DNA from: Ochromonas danica
Taxonomy: Eukaryota > Sar > Chrysophyceae > Chromulinales > Chromulinaceae
Length of the DNA: 64,000 nucleotides
Assembly: GCA_015146655.1 (NCBI GenBank)
Contig: VKHL01000002.1
Coordinates: 372,001-436,000, forward strand
Direction of reading: 5' to 3'
The number at the start of each line of letters is the position of its first letter. Positions within the stretch are counted from its first letter, which is position 1. The notes beneath the pieces were generated by a model. The model was not told the origin of the DNA, did no database searches, and was given only the letters and a program-made list of their open reading frames with translations. Made by a program: the position numbers and the translations under genes. This document shows, in pieces, positions 36,347-47,017 of this stretch.

Positions 36347-37077
36347 CTAATCTTCTGCAAACTCACATCCCTCTGCTCTTGAATCCACTTCGCAAACATC
36401 CAACGATTTAAATCTGTCTCCCCCAGGGAAGGCGACGGCCTTGGTCTTGAGGAAAGACAATTTGGGGAGAGGGACTTTCTTCGGGTCACCACTGACCGCT
36501 GCAATGAACTGGTACGTTACATGAGTAGCACTCGGAGGGATTTCCTTGATCATGGCATATTGTCCAGCATCAGATCGGAAGTCCGGATTATTAGGCAGAA
36601 CACTATGACAAATCAACAACCAATCTGTGAACAATTAGTCCATATTGCTGTCTAGAAAGCTCACCTATTGCCTGCATCATCTTCTTTGACAAATCCATAA
36701 ACAGAAACGTCTTTAAGGGGTATTTTTTTCTCAGGATTATTGATATCTGCCTCCACCTCAATGCAGACGGGAAACAGACCCTCCGCAGCTTTCTGTCCAG
36801 GCATGATCGGCTTTTTGCCATTACACAACTCCACTTGCTTGTAACTTTTAATCTGCATTTCCAGGCTCTGAGGACCAAATGCATTTACCGGGAGGGCCAA
36901 AGAGGTTGTGAGAAGGCCGATGGAAAGGCAAGTCATCCCTTGGGAAAGCACCTTCTTGGGGAAGTGCCTTTGCATCCACCTTTGAATGCTTATAACACCA
37001 CAATCTTTGTCAAAACTCAGCCATGCCCGACTCTGGGCAATCAGGAGGGTAAAGAATATGAGCAGCCAAGATTGCAT
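36347..37077 (-). CDS. Plastid thylakoid-lumen protein (conserved, function unassigned)
   Basis: Two exons, about 220-230 aa. The N terminus is layered. A signal peptide (MQSWLLIFFTLLIAQSRA) comes first, with an aromatic residue right after the predicted cleavage site (A|W), as in red-algal secondary plastid proteins. A basic transit-like region (RWMQRHFPKKVLSQ) follows, then a second hydrophobic segment ending ALPVNA|FG, a lumenal cleavage site. The mature part (QIKSYKQVELCNGKKPIMPG, FPVCIEVEADINNP, VLPNNPDFRSDAGQYAMIKE) resembles lumenal proteins of plants and algae whose exact role I cannot name. Seen: the three-part leader. Inferred: delivery through ER, plastid envelopes and thylakoid membrane. 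It shares a 182-bp divergent promoter region with the COA5-like gene. Confidence 0.75.
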
Positions 37078-37259
37078 CTTCACTTCAATTTTTCTGCCAG
37101 ATCCGCCAGGCTATTTGTGTAATTCTTTAATTCGGGAACGCCAGCACCGCTTCCTGTCCAAGTTGCTCCATCATCCGAAAAAGAGTGAGACAACTTTCTT
37201 TCTTCCATTTGATCGACTGTCGATTCGCTGCGATAATCTTTTCTTTCCAACAGCTTGAT

Positions 37260-37466
37260 ATGGGGAAATCTTGCAAGGATATCGCCAGGACATTATACGA
37301 CTGCTTGATGGAAACAGAGTGCGGTAAAAGTGGTGCAAACATCAAGGAATGCATGCGCACTGCGGAAGGAAACAACGCCTGTGGCGAATATCGGAAAGCT
37401 TATTTTGAATGTAAACGAGGTGGGTTGGACATGAGGTACAGGATCCGTGGCCCCAAGTCCTATTAA
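37260..37466 (+). CDS. COA5: Cytochrome c oxidase assembly factor COA5/PET191-like
   Basis: A single-exon 68-aa protein starting MGKSCKDIARTLYDCLMETE. It has the twin cysteine pattern of the PET191 family: C5...C15, then C21, C31, C41 and C50, in CLMETECGKSGANIKECMRT and AYFECKRGG. These small proteins are imported into the mitochondrial intermembrane space, oxidised there, and needed for assembly of complex IV. Length matches the family (about 70-110 aa). It is divergent from the lumen-protein gene, 182 bp apart, and convergent with ferrochelatase. Confidence 0.9.
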   Translation: MGKSCKDIARTLYDCLMETECGKSGANIKECMRTAEGNNACGEYRKAYFECKRGGLDMRYRIRGPKSY

Positions 37467-37710
37467 GTGCTCGTGGGAATAAATTGAAAAACTAAATTAA
37501 ATAACCTCAAATAACCTTTAAAAGAATGGTGTTTCATTTACATTGCTTCAACAGACAATTTTACCACTCGTCACGAAAGTTCTCAGAAAGTGTGATTTAC
37601 CAACCAGGCTCACACATCATCATCGTGGCAGCTACACTCCACTAGAACGGCAAACAAAAGGAGAAAGAGACTATGCACAAGCCATCCACCACAGCAGCAA
37701 CTATATGCAC

Positions 37711-39691
37711 CTATTTGAACCCTACAATATGCAAGGCAGGATGAGTCGAGACCAGTTCAAGCAGAGTGGTTCCCATCAGCCCCAGAACAGCGAAACGTCC
37801 CTTCATCAAGCTCTTCTTGCGTGAAGCGACTTGTTGACGGGCAGCAGCTCCCCACAAGCCAAATGCTGCAAAATCTCCCTGACCAACAAACTCGCCACTT
37901 ACATCTGCACTTTCCACATCCTCTCGCAAAATCTCCATCCTTCTGTGCACGGCTAGTGCCTGCTGAGATAGCATATCAGAATAGCTCTTCGATGCTGCCT
38001 CAGCCACAGTTAAAGTAGGAGCTTCCAGGGCCTCAACTACTAATTCAGCCATATCTTCGATAAACTCGGATTCAGTGTTCAACGCAGGGACTCTCTTCCA
38101 GTTTACGATACCATGTTCATGAGCAAGCTCTTGATACTCCATATCAATCTCTTCAAGAGTCTCAATGTGCTCAGAGACAAAGCTAATAGGCACCACGATT
38201 AAGTTGCGCACCTTGCGGTTTTCACCTAAGTCAACAATCATTTCTTCAGTGTAGGGCGTGAGCCATTGAACCGGCCCAACTCGAGATTGGAAAGAGAGAT
38301 GGAAGTTGATCGTAGCCATGGCAGCGTTCTCTTCATCTCCACTAAAAACATCATCCAAGCGGTCAACTAAATCGGCTCTCTCAATTTTCGATCTGCCTGC
38401 AAGTTCAAGTGCTTGCTGCTTGGTGATTTTCTTTGGACGGAGTTTGTCAGAAATAAGCTGCGCTCGGACTTCCTCACTAATGAGCTTGACACACTCCTCA
38501 ATCTGCCGTTGATAAGGATCTCCAGCCTCGATATAATATTGAGGAACTCCATGGGCACTGAAAAGCACATGCACGCCTTGAACAAGTTCTGCATTGTTAT
38601 ACTGTACCAGTTTGTCGAGGATCAGACGAGCCATCAACTAGAAACACCATACTTCCATAAGCTTCGATGAAATGTTCTCACAACAACCTTTGCTCACCTT
38701 TACATAGCCTTTGCGATGGTACCACGCTGGTACAACGGTGTGCGCAATTTTATCAGGCCCCCAGAGATGCGGTGCCTACGAAATATAAAAAGTTGAAACC
38801 ATCACTTTAAACCGATAAGATCAATCACTTTTACCTTATAGAAGATATCCTGAAGCAATCTCAAGGAACTCCCACTAGTAGAAATACTGAACTGTGGATA
38901 GAGAGGGACAATCACCATGGTGTTGATGCCATCCTCATGCATCTGCTGCAAAACATTTTCTGTGAATGGATGCCAGTAGCGCATTGCGAAGTAACACTTG
39001 GCATTAGAAAATCCACGCGAAACTAAAGCCTCTTGAACGAGCTGCGCCTGCGTGCTGGTGTAATTCACAATTGGAGAACCTCCTCCAATTGATTGATAAG
39101 CAGCTGACGACTTCGGGGCTCTACATGCAAAAAACGAGCAAATCTCAATGCTCATCCAAATTCAACGAATAACATTATCTATGGTACCTTCTTTTCGCAA
39201 TGAAATACGCAAGGGGTTTCTGTAGGATGGATAACAATGATGGTAGACGAATGATATCCGGATCAGCGAACAAGTTATACAGAAATCCTTCCACATCCTA
39301 TGAAACATATCAAGAAAGAGTGTCAACATAACCGCGGATACAGCCATATCAATTCTCTTACTTCAGTTTTCTCTGGACCACCTAAATTCAAGAACAACAC
39401 CCCAAGCTTAATGTGCTCGTTGAGCTCGGCTAGATCGCTCTTTTGAAGCTTGCCTGAGGTAACCGCCTTTGAAGTGAGCGCAGAAAAGAGTCTACTTTCA
39501 TGAACAGACCGTTCCTCGTGTTCAGATGTCTGAAGATACAGCGCACTTAATGAATTAGAGTTGATCTCAGCGATCACTCGATTCTGTGTTGGTCTGGTCC
39601 GACCAAACATAGCCGTGAATACTCTGTAGCTTGATCCTAACAAAACACTACAGCTAAGCCAGAGAAAGGCTACAATGAAAAGTTGTGTCAT
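37711..39691 (-). CDS. HEMH: Ferrochelatase, plastid type, with internal insertion and C-terminal CAB-like segment
   Basis: Five exons (39362-39691, 39188-39297, 38835-39120, 38698-38775, 37711-38637) sum to 577 codons, 576 aa. It begins with a hydrophobic signal ([20 protein letters not shown]) and a transit-like stretch. Core motifs: [51 protein letters not shown] (catalytic His), [14 protein letters not shown] and [16 protein letters not shown]. It inserts Fe2+ into protoporphyrin IX to make haem. About 50 extra residues, including [15 protein letters not shown] and [13 protein letters not shown], lie between EECVKLI and SFQSRVGP, where the family has a short loop. The C terminus has [19 protein letters not shown], the chlorophyll-binding (LHC/CAB-type) segment of plastid and cyanobacterial enzymes. 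It is divergent from the AGC kinase gene. Confidence 0.93.
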
Positions 39692-40114
39692 TTCGATTGG
39701 GGTTCTCTCCTCTGATCACCGTTATTGAAAAGGTGAAAATTTGTCTGCCTAAGTGAAAAGGAAAAGAGATTGTCTAGTCAAACCTTTGGCTCACAGTTCT
39801 CGCAAAAGTAAAAGAATAGGTGGCTGTCAGCACAGAACTGTGAATGAAGCCAAAGGAAAGACTCGAAAGGGCACCGTACTTTCTGATGGACTGCCACTAT
39901 GTTGCTCATACCCAGTCAGCGCCACCTGCTGCCAGGCAAGCAGAGAAGACGGAACAAGAACATGAGACTCCCCACGCAAAGTAGTGATTAGGGTCCGCAC
40001 AGTTATTATTATTGCGCAGGGAATGCCTGTGTCCGCTGTGCTGGGCACTCAAGTGGAAGGAGGGCCATAGTTAAAAACAGAAGAAAAGATATTGTACCCT
40101 TTCTCCTTTTGAAG
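39692..40114. other. Divergent promoter region
   Basis: About 420 bp between the starts of ferrochelatase (minus) and the DEP/START/FYVE kinase (plus). No supportable gene; presumably both promoters and 5' UTRs. Confidence 0.4.
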
Positions 40115-43100
40115 ATGGACGTGATCGATTCAGATATTTTAGGTATTGCAAGCCTAATGCGTAGGCATATAGAAATTCGAAATCGGTCGTGGATGAAGCG
40201 AATTCATCGGGACTGCTTTGTCGGGAGCGAGGCGGTGGACTTCCTCGTTGCACAAGGATTTGCTGACACAAGAAAAGCTGCTGTCGAGTTGGGTGTTAAA
40301 ATGAGCAGTCGTAAATTGATTCGGAACATCTCAGACAGTCGGAAATTTAGTGATTCCTTGCATTATTATCGGTTTGCTGAAGATGATCAGGTGGTGAGCG
40401 TCTTAGACCAATCCAACGCAGGAAATGGCTCGGGTGTTTCTCTTGGACATGGTGGTTGTAAATGGAGCTTTGCTCCTCACACTGCGCACAATTCGTATAT
40501 TTTGGATATTGGTCTCGCGGAAGAACTGGAGCGAGCAGTAGCAGGGGCAAGTGTAGAATCTCGTGCCATAGCTATCAACAAACTACGTTCCAGAGTTCGT
40601 GAGCAATCTGAACCAAATGCACCAAATTGGGAGCTTATTCAAACCACTCAGGTGAATGGTACCATGATCAGTGTGTACCAGAGGAAACGACCTCGTGGTG
40701 ACTGGAAAAATGTGAAGATGACGGGTAAGAATTGTGTTTTCTCTATATGTAAAGTATATAGTGGATTTATATTCTAAATGTTAGGTATTGTGGCTGAGAA
40801 TCCTAAGGGCTTTGTTCGCAGTATTCTCAATTTCGACAAGCGGCGACAATGGGAGTCAACTTTCGAAGATGGTGTGGTTGTGGAAGGAATTGACATAGGC
40901 GAGGCGCCAAATGCTCTATTGCGTGATGATGATGATGAAAAAGTGACAGAAAAAATCTCTTCAAAGACAGCAGCTCAGCTGAATCATACTCCACTCTCAT
41001 TACCCGATAACGTCAAACCACAAACTGGCAACATTGCTCGCGTCACCGATGATGTTTATGCTTTCTTGCAGACTCTCGATATGGCAGACATACCTAATAA
41101 TATGGCGATTGCCTTCCTAAATGACCCTGAAAGACAACATGCACTGGCTTATCTACGAAAGCAAATGATGCTCTCGAATCCACAAGAGTGTATGTTGTGC
41201 CAAGCGACCTTTGAATCCACCACTGATATTCGCTTTTGCCCGTGCTGTGCCATGGTTTGCTGTGCTGGATGTGTTTCTAAGCGTGTTTTTGAAGTTGTTT
41301 CGCGCAATGTCATGTCTGTATGTGTGCACTGCTATCGCGAAAGCTCGCGAATCTTCCAACCCCCTGAAGCCGTCCAAGATACGAAAAACATCGATGAATC
41401 TCTGCGAGGTAAATGGTGGAGACCTGAAGAGCTGGGAATTGTAGACTACAGTACTAATCCCAACTCTTTGAAGCTTCCAACGGGCTCCATTCGCGATTCT
41501 GTTGCGGCACCTTCACTCTATAATGACCAGGACGTGCTTGTCATAACGAATATTACCGCTTTAAGACCATTAATTCCCGGACTACTTGACGACTTAGACC
41601 TCAACGGTGCTGGTGAAGGTTCTGCTGGCCTGGATGCCACTCAAGACAGTGGGTCGGATGATGATCTTTCCAATTTCCCCAATTTGAAAATAACAGGTAA
41701 TGGAGAAGATAGATATCCATCTCCTGTTCCACCACCGCCGCCATTACCAAGCAAGCAAGATAGCGTTTCTTCTAATAACAAGACTGCTAGATGCAAAATG
41801 TGTGGTTTGATGATTTCTCGTGACATGGAAGCCATCGAGGCCCATATGGAAGAGTGTACCAGAGTCCATTCGAGTCAAGCAACAGGCAAATCATCTCGCC
41901 GCTCGACTGCCTCGATTTCAGACAATAGTGGTACTTATGTTCTTGATGCTAACAACAATGTCACCGTTCTAAATAGCAATCATAAGCAATTTGCTGGAAT
42001 AAGCCGCAAGCGCGATATTGAAAGCCGTTTTAATACTCGCATTATCTATCGCACTGCGAGGGCTCCCAATGACAATAGCTTCGCTCCGCGCGAGGTTTGT
42101 GCTTTGCAAGATTGCTTTGTTGACTCCGATGGAACTTCCTATCTTTATGAAGTTAGTGTCCGCCACAGTGAAGTGACAGGCATGTCTGGCTATGTCACTG
42201 CAGATGTGATGCTGGTTTTGTACATTGCGAGGCCAATTAAAGGAAATAAGAGTGCTTCCTCTATCACCATTATTCAGCAGATTGATACACATATTAAAGA
42301 GGGCGCTGCGTGGACTTTCCTGTACAATGGATCTCTGAACAAGTATGATATCCTGGCGTTGCGTAAACAAGATCTCGTACGTGAGCTCAAACAATGTGCG
42401 GATCTTCCTAATCTTCTGAACAATACCGATTGCTCGGAGGATAGCAGAGTTTGCTTGGATGACTTCGAGTTACTCGCAGTGCTTGGTCGAGGTGGATTTG
42501 GCAAAGTTATGCAAGTGCGACATAAACCAACCAATCAGATCTATGCGATGAAAATACTTAAAAAGTCGGAACTGCGTCGCCGTAGACAGGTGAGTGATGT
42601 TAATTCGTTTTGAAAATGTTTGCTCCTTTGGCTGAACAATATTTTGTTGTTGTGAAGGTGGAACGTACCCAGACTGAGCGCACCATTTTAGCGAACGTTC
42701 GTCATCCTTTCGTGGTGTGTCTTCATTATGCATTTCAGAACGCTCAAAAACTCTACATGGTTATGGACTTTGTCCAAGGGGGGGACTTCTTTACTCTTAT
42801 GAAAAACTGTCGACGTATTCCAGAAGACTGGGCTCGTCTGTATGTTATGCAAATAGCTTTGGCATTGCAGCACTTGCACGATCGTGAGATTGTCTACAGA
42901 GGTTTGTGTTCATTCTTGTTCAAAATTGGCTAACCCTTTTTCTTATTAGAGGTTTGTTTTAGATCTTAAGCCAGAGAATATTCTGCTGTGTGCTGACGGC
43001 TATTTGAAACTGACAGACTTTGGCTTGTCGCGATATTTCGAGACTCGTCCACCCAATCCTGAGGATATTGTTGATGGTGATAAAGATGACTTTGTGACAA

Positions 43101-43347
43101 GATCATTTTGTGGAACGGAGCAGTATATGTCTCCTGAGATGCTCTTGCAGCAGGGACATAACTATCGCATGGATTGGTGGTGTTTGGGTCTACTAATGCA
43201 CGAGATGATCTCCGGTCGCCATCCTTTCCATGGAAGCAAGCACTATGATACTCTGCGCAACATGGTTACTAAGCCTCCAACTATCGATGAAAGACTCTCT
43301 CCTCGCGTAAGTGTCTCTTTCCTTCTTCAAAAAAGTTCATGTAACAG

Positions 43348-43410
<63 letters not shown>

Positions 43411-43854
43411 TGTTGTTGTTTTGTTGTTGTTTTGTTGTTGTTGTGTGCGCAGGCTGCCGCGGTTGTGAAAGGTTTCCTCAATAAGAACCCTCCTGCTCGA
43501 CTGGGAGGCAAAGAAGGAATTGCGGAGCTTTATAGATTATCGTTCTTCTCCGTTGTTAACTGGGAAGATCTTCTCAACAAGCGCATTGATATGCCATATA
43601 AACCAAAATTACAAGGCGAGACGGATATTTCTTCTTTCGAATCAGTCTTTACCAACGAGAAGCCCATCGATAGTGTTCCTGAGCCAGACGTTCAGCAGTC
43701 CAATACTAAGAAAGGTGCGAAGATGTTTGGAATGTTTGGAAAGAAAGATTCTGCTCCAAACTGCGTGGCGGATAGCCGTAACGACGCAGATGCATTCAAG
43801 GGCTTTTCTTTCAATAAAGAAGACGCTGGATTGCTGAACGCGACCAACTCATAG
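40115..43854 (+). CDS. AGC-type protein kinase with DEP, split START, FYVE and zinc-finger domains
   Basis: Five exons (40115-40724, 40785-42589, 42658-42901, 42963-43306, 43453-43854) total 1135 codons, 1134 aa. In order: DEP domain (about 5-95; SWMKRIHRDCFVGSEAVDFL); first half of a START-like domain (about 165-245; NWELIQTT, RSILNFDKRRQWESTFEDG); FYVE-type finger (about 339-388; CMLCQATFE, FCPCCAMVCCAGCVSKR, CVHCYRES); a small zinc finger (540-562; CKMCGLMISR...AHMEEC); the second START half (about 613-735; RDIESRFNTRIIYRTA, YEVSVRHSEV, YVTADVMLVLYIARP, IQQIDTHIKEG); then an AGC kinase (about 764-1080) with GRGGFGKV, AMKILKK, DLKPENILL, DFGLSRYF, FCGTEQYMSPE and a C-terminal tail. It presumably phosphorylates Ser/Thr at membranes marked by phosphoinositides. 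All catalytic motifs are intact. Domain names are by motif only. Confidence 0.85.
43348..43443. repeat. (TTG)20 microsatellite in kinase intron 4
   Basis: Twenty perfect TTG units at 43348-43407, followed by a TTTTG-interrupted tail to about 43443. It fills most of the intron between the donor at 43307 and the acceptor ending at 43452, on the sense strand. Frames reading it as polyleucine or polycysteine are not coding. Confidence 0.9.
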
Positions 43855-44195
43855 ACTGCTACAGTATTCTAGCCCTTACTGTGATCAAGGTGCTTGTGTA
43901 TTCCTAACTTAATGAAGAACAAATTGGTGAGACAGTTTATTGTTAATATTACCCCGCATTGTTAAAACACGGTTGGGACACAGTCAGCATTACAAACTGA
44001 GTTATCGTTAACAGCAAACAGGACAAGGACATCCCAAAGGAGATGATCAAAACACACAATAAGAAACACAATCACAGACAAGGCATACAACATATCCAAG
44101 ATAAGAATAAGTGCTCCGCCCAGAGCCAGAAAATTTTGACAATCTTCACACCATGTACAGCATCTACAACACCACAGAACATAATACTCCCACCC
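43855..44195. other. Convergent intergenic region
   Basis: About 340 bp between the stop codons of the kinase gene (plus) and the small membrane-protein gene (minus). AT-rich, presumably both 3' UTRs; nothing else seen. Confidence 0.4.
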
Positions 44196-44802
44196 TTAAA
44201 CATCTGTACAAATTGTATCGTCCTTATGATTGAGGTCATCCTCAAAATTAACGACACTGGGGGGTGTCCCGGGCGCATTGTCTGAGTTATGAGATGCTGT
44301 ATCTTCTGAAGTTCGTCGCGGAGGAGCATCTTTCCTATCGACAGTTTCGAACTCTGCTTGATTGCCTATTGCCTGATAAATCTCTCTTTTGTCTGACTTT
44401 TTGGTGGAAAACTTGAACTGGGGTCGCCCTATTGTTGTGGACCTTGCTCGTTCGCGGAATTTCTGTGCTCGGTCGAGCTGGGGAGGAGAAGGTATCGCCA
44501 CTGTTCCTGTGGCGGACATCTTCCTTTTTTTGCTAGTATCAATGACTATGCCATCCATACTAACTACGCCCACATGATGCTGGGGAACTTCTTTCTTAAC
44601 GTGCCTCGTCTGACAAGGGAAAATAACCGACACAGAAAGTGAGGAATACAGAAAATAATACAAAGGAATTGGAATGAGATTTTTTTTTATCTAATAATGA
44701 AGAAAAATATAGTCTTACCCGTTGTATTGCGGCGACGACAAGAAGGACAACTAGTATGGCAGCAATAATTGACGCCACAATAATAACGATTTCTGTGGAC
44801 AT
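44196..44802 (-). CDS. Small single-pass membrane protein, function unknown
   Basis: Two exons, about 165 aa. The first exon encodes MSTEIVIIVASIIAAILVVLLVVAAIQR in effect: a short outside segment and one transmembrane helix followed by arginine. After the intron comes a basic, serine- and threonine-rich cytosolic tail (TRHVKKEVPQHH, KKRKMSATGTVAIP) and an acidic end (FEDDLNHKDDTICTDV). I do not recognise a family. An upstream in-frame ATG at 44811 would add three residues. It is divergent from the tweety-like gene. Confidence 0.65.
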
Positions 44803-45323
44803 GTCCAGCACTTTTCCTTTTCTTCCGCCACGAGAAAAATTATTCTTGAGAATAGATAGTAGAAAGTATTAAATAATCGTGCAATTCAAGCAGATAGGTA
44901 GGGTAGGGAGAGGGAGGAAGGATGTACCACTTGTTGTTGTTTGTTGATCGATGCAGTAATCGTTGGAGTTGTTGCCGAGCCCAAGCTGCGCTGCTGTGCG
45001 AGACAGACTGTTGGAGCGGGGTGGGCTGCTCTTCTGCGCTGTGCTGTGCTGTGCTTGCTGTGCCGATTTTTTAAAGTTAATGTTAAGTTAAGCGACCCAA
45101 ATCCAAAAACGCACTCACAAAGACAATTTGTTGATTGATCAATGTGTTGGTGTGTGCACGAGTTTTTGTGTGCGTTTTTTCTCTGCTGTGTGCGTGCATG
45201 TAAATTGCGGGGATTGCTGATTCCGGTGGCTCAGAGGGTTGCAGCTGTTCACAGAGTGTTGTGAGGGAAGAGAAAGGGAAACCGAAAATTGATGTCCTTT
45301 CACTTCCAGACTTGCTTTTCACA
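44803..45323. other. Divergent promoter region
   Basis: About 520 bp between the starts of the small membrane protein (minus) and the multi-pass membrane protein (plus). It contains GC-rich and TGTGC-rich patches around 44990-45190. No supportable gene. Confidence 0.4.
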
Positions 45324-46856
45324 ATGAAATCGACGACCACCATGAAGATGCTAGCGAATTTGATTTTCCCTTATTCCACCTATGAAATGAAAAGAAAAGT
45401 AATCTTTCTGTTTCTTCTGTTGGTGGGTTGTTTATTCCTGCTCAGCCATCATTCTTTTCTTCCTTTCTCTTCTGTTGTGGAAGTCAAACATGAAAGTCAC
45501 GAGTTGAGAAGACAATTGTCCACTCTCGTCTATGACAATCTCAATGATACGTACTCTCCAAGTGCATTTGTGAAGTATGGGCATAAAATATCTGGTCAGG
45601 ATTTTGATGCTAACAAGAAATATGTGAAGCGCGTGCTATACGTACCTTTTGCCATCCTCTGCTTGGGAGCATTGGCTTTTCTGGGACTGCTTCTAGGCCT
45701 TATGAGTCGACTATGTTGTGAATGCGGCAAATGCTTACCTGATGTCAAGAACGCAAACTACGAACAATATCGTTTCTATCATTCTATTGTATTCTATGCG
45801 CTGGCATTTCTAGTTGTAGCTTTCGATCAGCTTATTTTTATGGGAATGACCAGTTTAGATAAAGGTTTGAATACTATTAACGATGCGCTTCAAGGTGTGA
45901 AAGATCTTTTTGATGACATGAACAGTGAAGGGGATGAACTCACTGTGCTGGGAGATGACTTGGCCACTGAATACACGGCTGCGAAACAATCCTGTGCTGC
46001 AGCTAATGCTGTTGATATCTCGTCTTATCTTGAATCTTATGATAACGCCGTCTCTGACTTCCAGGATAGCATTGACAAGGTTTTAGACGCTTTGAATAAG
46101 GTTCTTGATCACTCTGAGAATGAAGGGAGTCTCTACCGAACCATCTGTCTTTACGTGATGTGGGGAATAGCTGTCATTTCAGTGTTCCTTTTCCTTGGTG
46201 GTCATATCATGCAGAAGATTTGCTGGTCTCAATTTGCTGTCACGTGGGGAATGATAGTTTATTTGATTTTCCTCATCCTTGGTGCGGTGTGGCTGCTAAC
46301 TACTTCTGTCTTGGCAGACTTCTGCATGGATCCCAGTTACAACGCTGTTAAAAGCCTTCCAACTGAGAACGATTTAAGGTCTCTTGGCGTCTACTACACA
46401 ACGTGCAACGGGACCAATCCCTTGCAGAGCGATATCAATGAAGGATGGGAAGATATTCACAAACTTAACGACTCAGTCAATGCTCTGCTGAGTTCCACGT
46501 GTCATAACAACAACGACTTGCTTCAAATGAGAACAACCATCAATACTATTGCTGATTCCTTCACAACTGTTGAGCAGGATTTAAGCTGTCCGCCACTGCA
46601 GACATTGTGGTTCTCATTTGCGAATGATGGACTTTGTGATGACACTTACAATGGAATTTTCTATGTTTGGGGCTCGCAAATTTTCACCTCATTCTTCTTA
46701 TTTTTCCTATGTCTCACAGCTGTGGTTGTGTATCAATACTATGGTGGCATTCGAGTTGTTCCTGGAGAGGATGTGGATGATTTCGAGGACCGCAGACTTG
46801 AGAGTGCTGCTCCAAAGGGTGCCCCAGGAGCCGCCACTGTCGCCGTCCTCGCTTAA
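45324..46856 (+). CDS. Multi-pass membrane protein, tweety/prominin-like topology
   Basis: A single-exon gene of 510 aa. Hydrophobic helices fall near residues 25-42 (VIFLFLLLVGCLFLLS), 108-128, 150-172, 275-297, 308-332 and 450-472. Two large loops without helices separate the second and third pairs; they contain Cys residues, coiled-coil-like heptads (SLDKGLNTINDALQGVKDLF) and N-glycosylation sequons (NDT, NGT, NDS). This layout of helix pairs and large extracellular loops is that of tweety (TTYH) and prominin proteins. Sequence identity with either is not visible by eye, so the family is inferred from topology. It is convergent with AMP deaminase, 161 bp between stops. Confidence 0.55.
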   Translation: MKSTTTMKMLANLIFPYSTYEMKRKVIFLFLLLVGCLFLLSHHSFLPFSSVVEVKHESHELRRQLSTLVYDNLNDTYSPSAFVKYGHKISGQDFDANKKYVKRVLYVPFAILCLGALAFLGLLLGLMSRLCCECGKCLPDVKNANYEQYRFYHSIVFYALAFLVVAFDQLIFMGMTSLDKGLNTINDALQGVKDLFDDMNSEGDELTVLGDDLATEYTAAKQSCAAANAVDISSYLESYDNAVSDFQDSIDKVLDALNKVLDHSENEGSLYRTICLYVMWGIAVISVFLFLGGHIMQKICWSQFAVTWGMIVYLIFLILGAVWLLTTSVLADFCMDPSYNAVKSLPTENDLRSLGVYYTTCNGTNPLQSDINEGWEDIHKLNDSVNALLSSTCHNNNDLLQMRTTINTIADSFTTVEQDLSCPPLQTLWFSFANDGLCDDTYNGIFYVWGSQIFTSFFLFFLCLTAVVVYQYYGGIRVVPGEDVDDFEDRRLESAAPKGAPGAATVAVLA

Positions 46857-47017
46857 ATGGTTTATTGGTTGCTTACTTTTGTACATAATAGGACACCGGC
46901 TTTACAACCTTTATTTCATTGGCTTATTGTATTTTTCGGTTAAGTTTATTGTTAGGAATATAGAATGCCCAGCATTTCAAGCATGGGGTGCTGTAATATA
47001 AAACCTTTTTGTCCATC

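Noticed and set aside
43348-43500. Polyleucine or polycysteine reading frames
   Set aside because: They are readings of an intronic (TTG)n repeat; the kinase exon resumes only at 43453.
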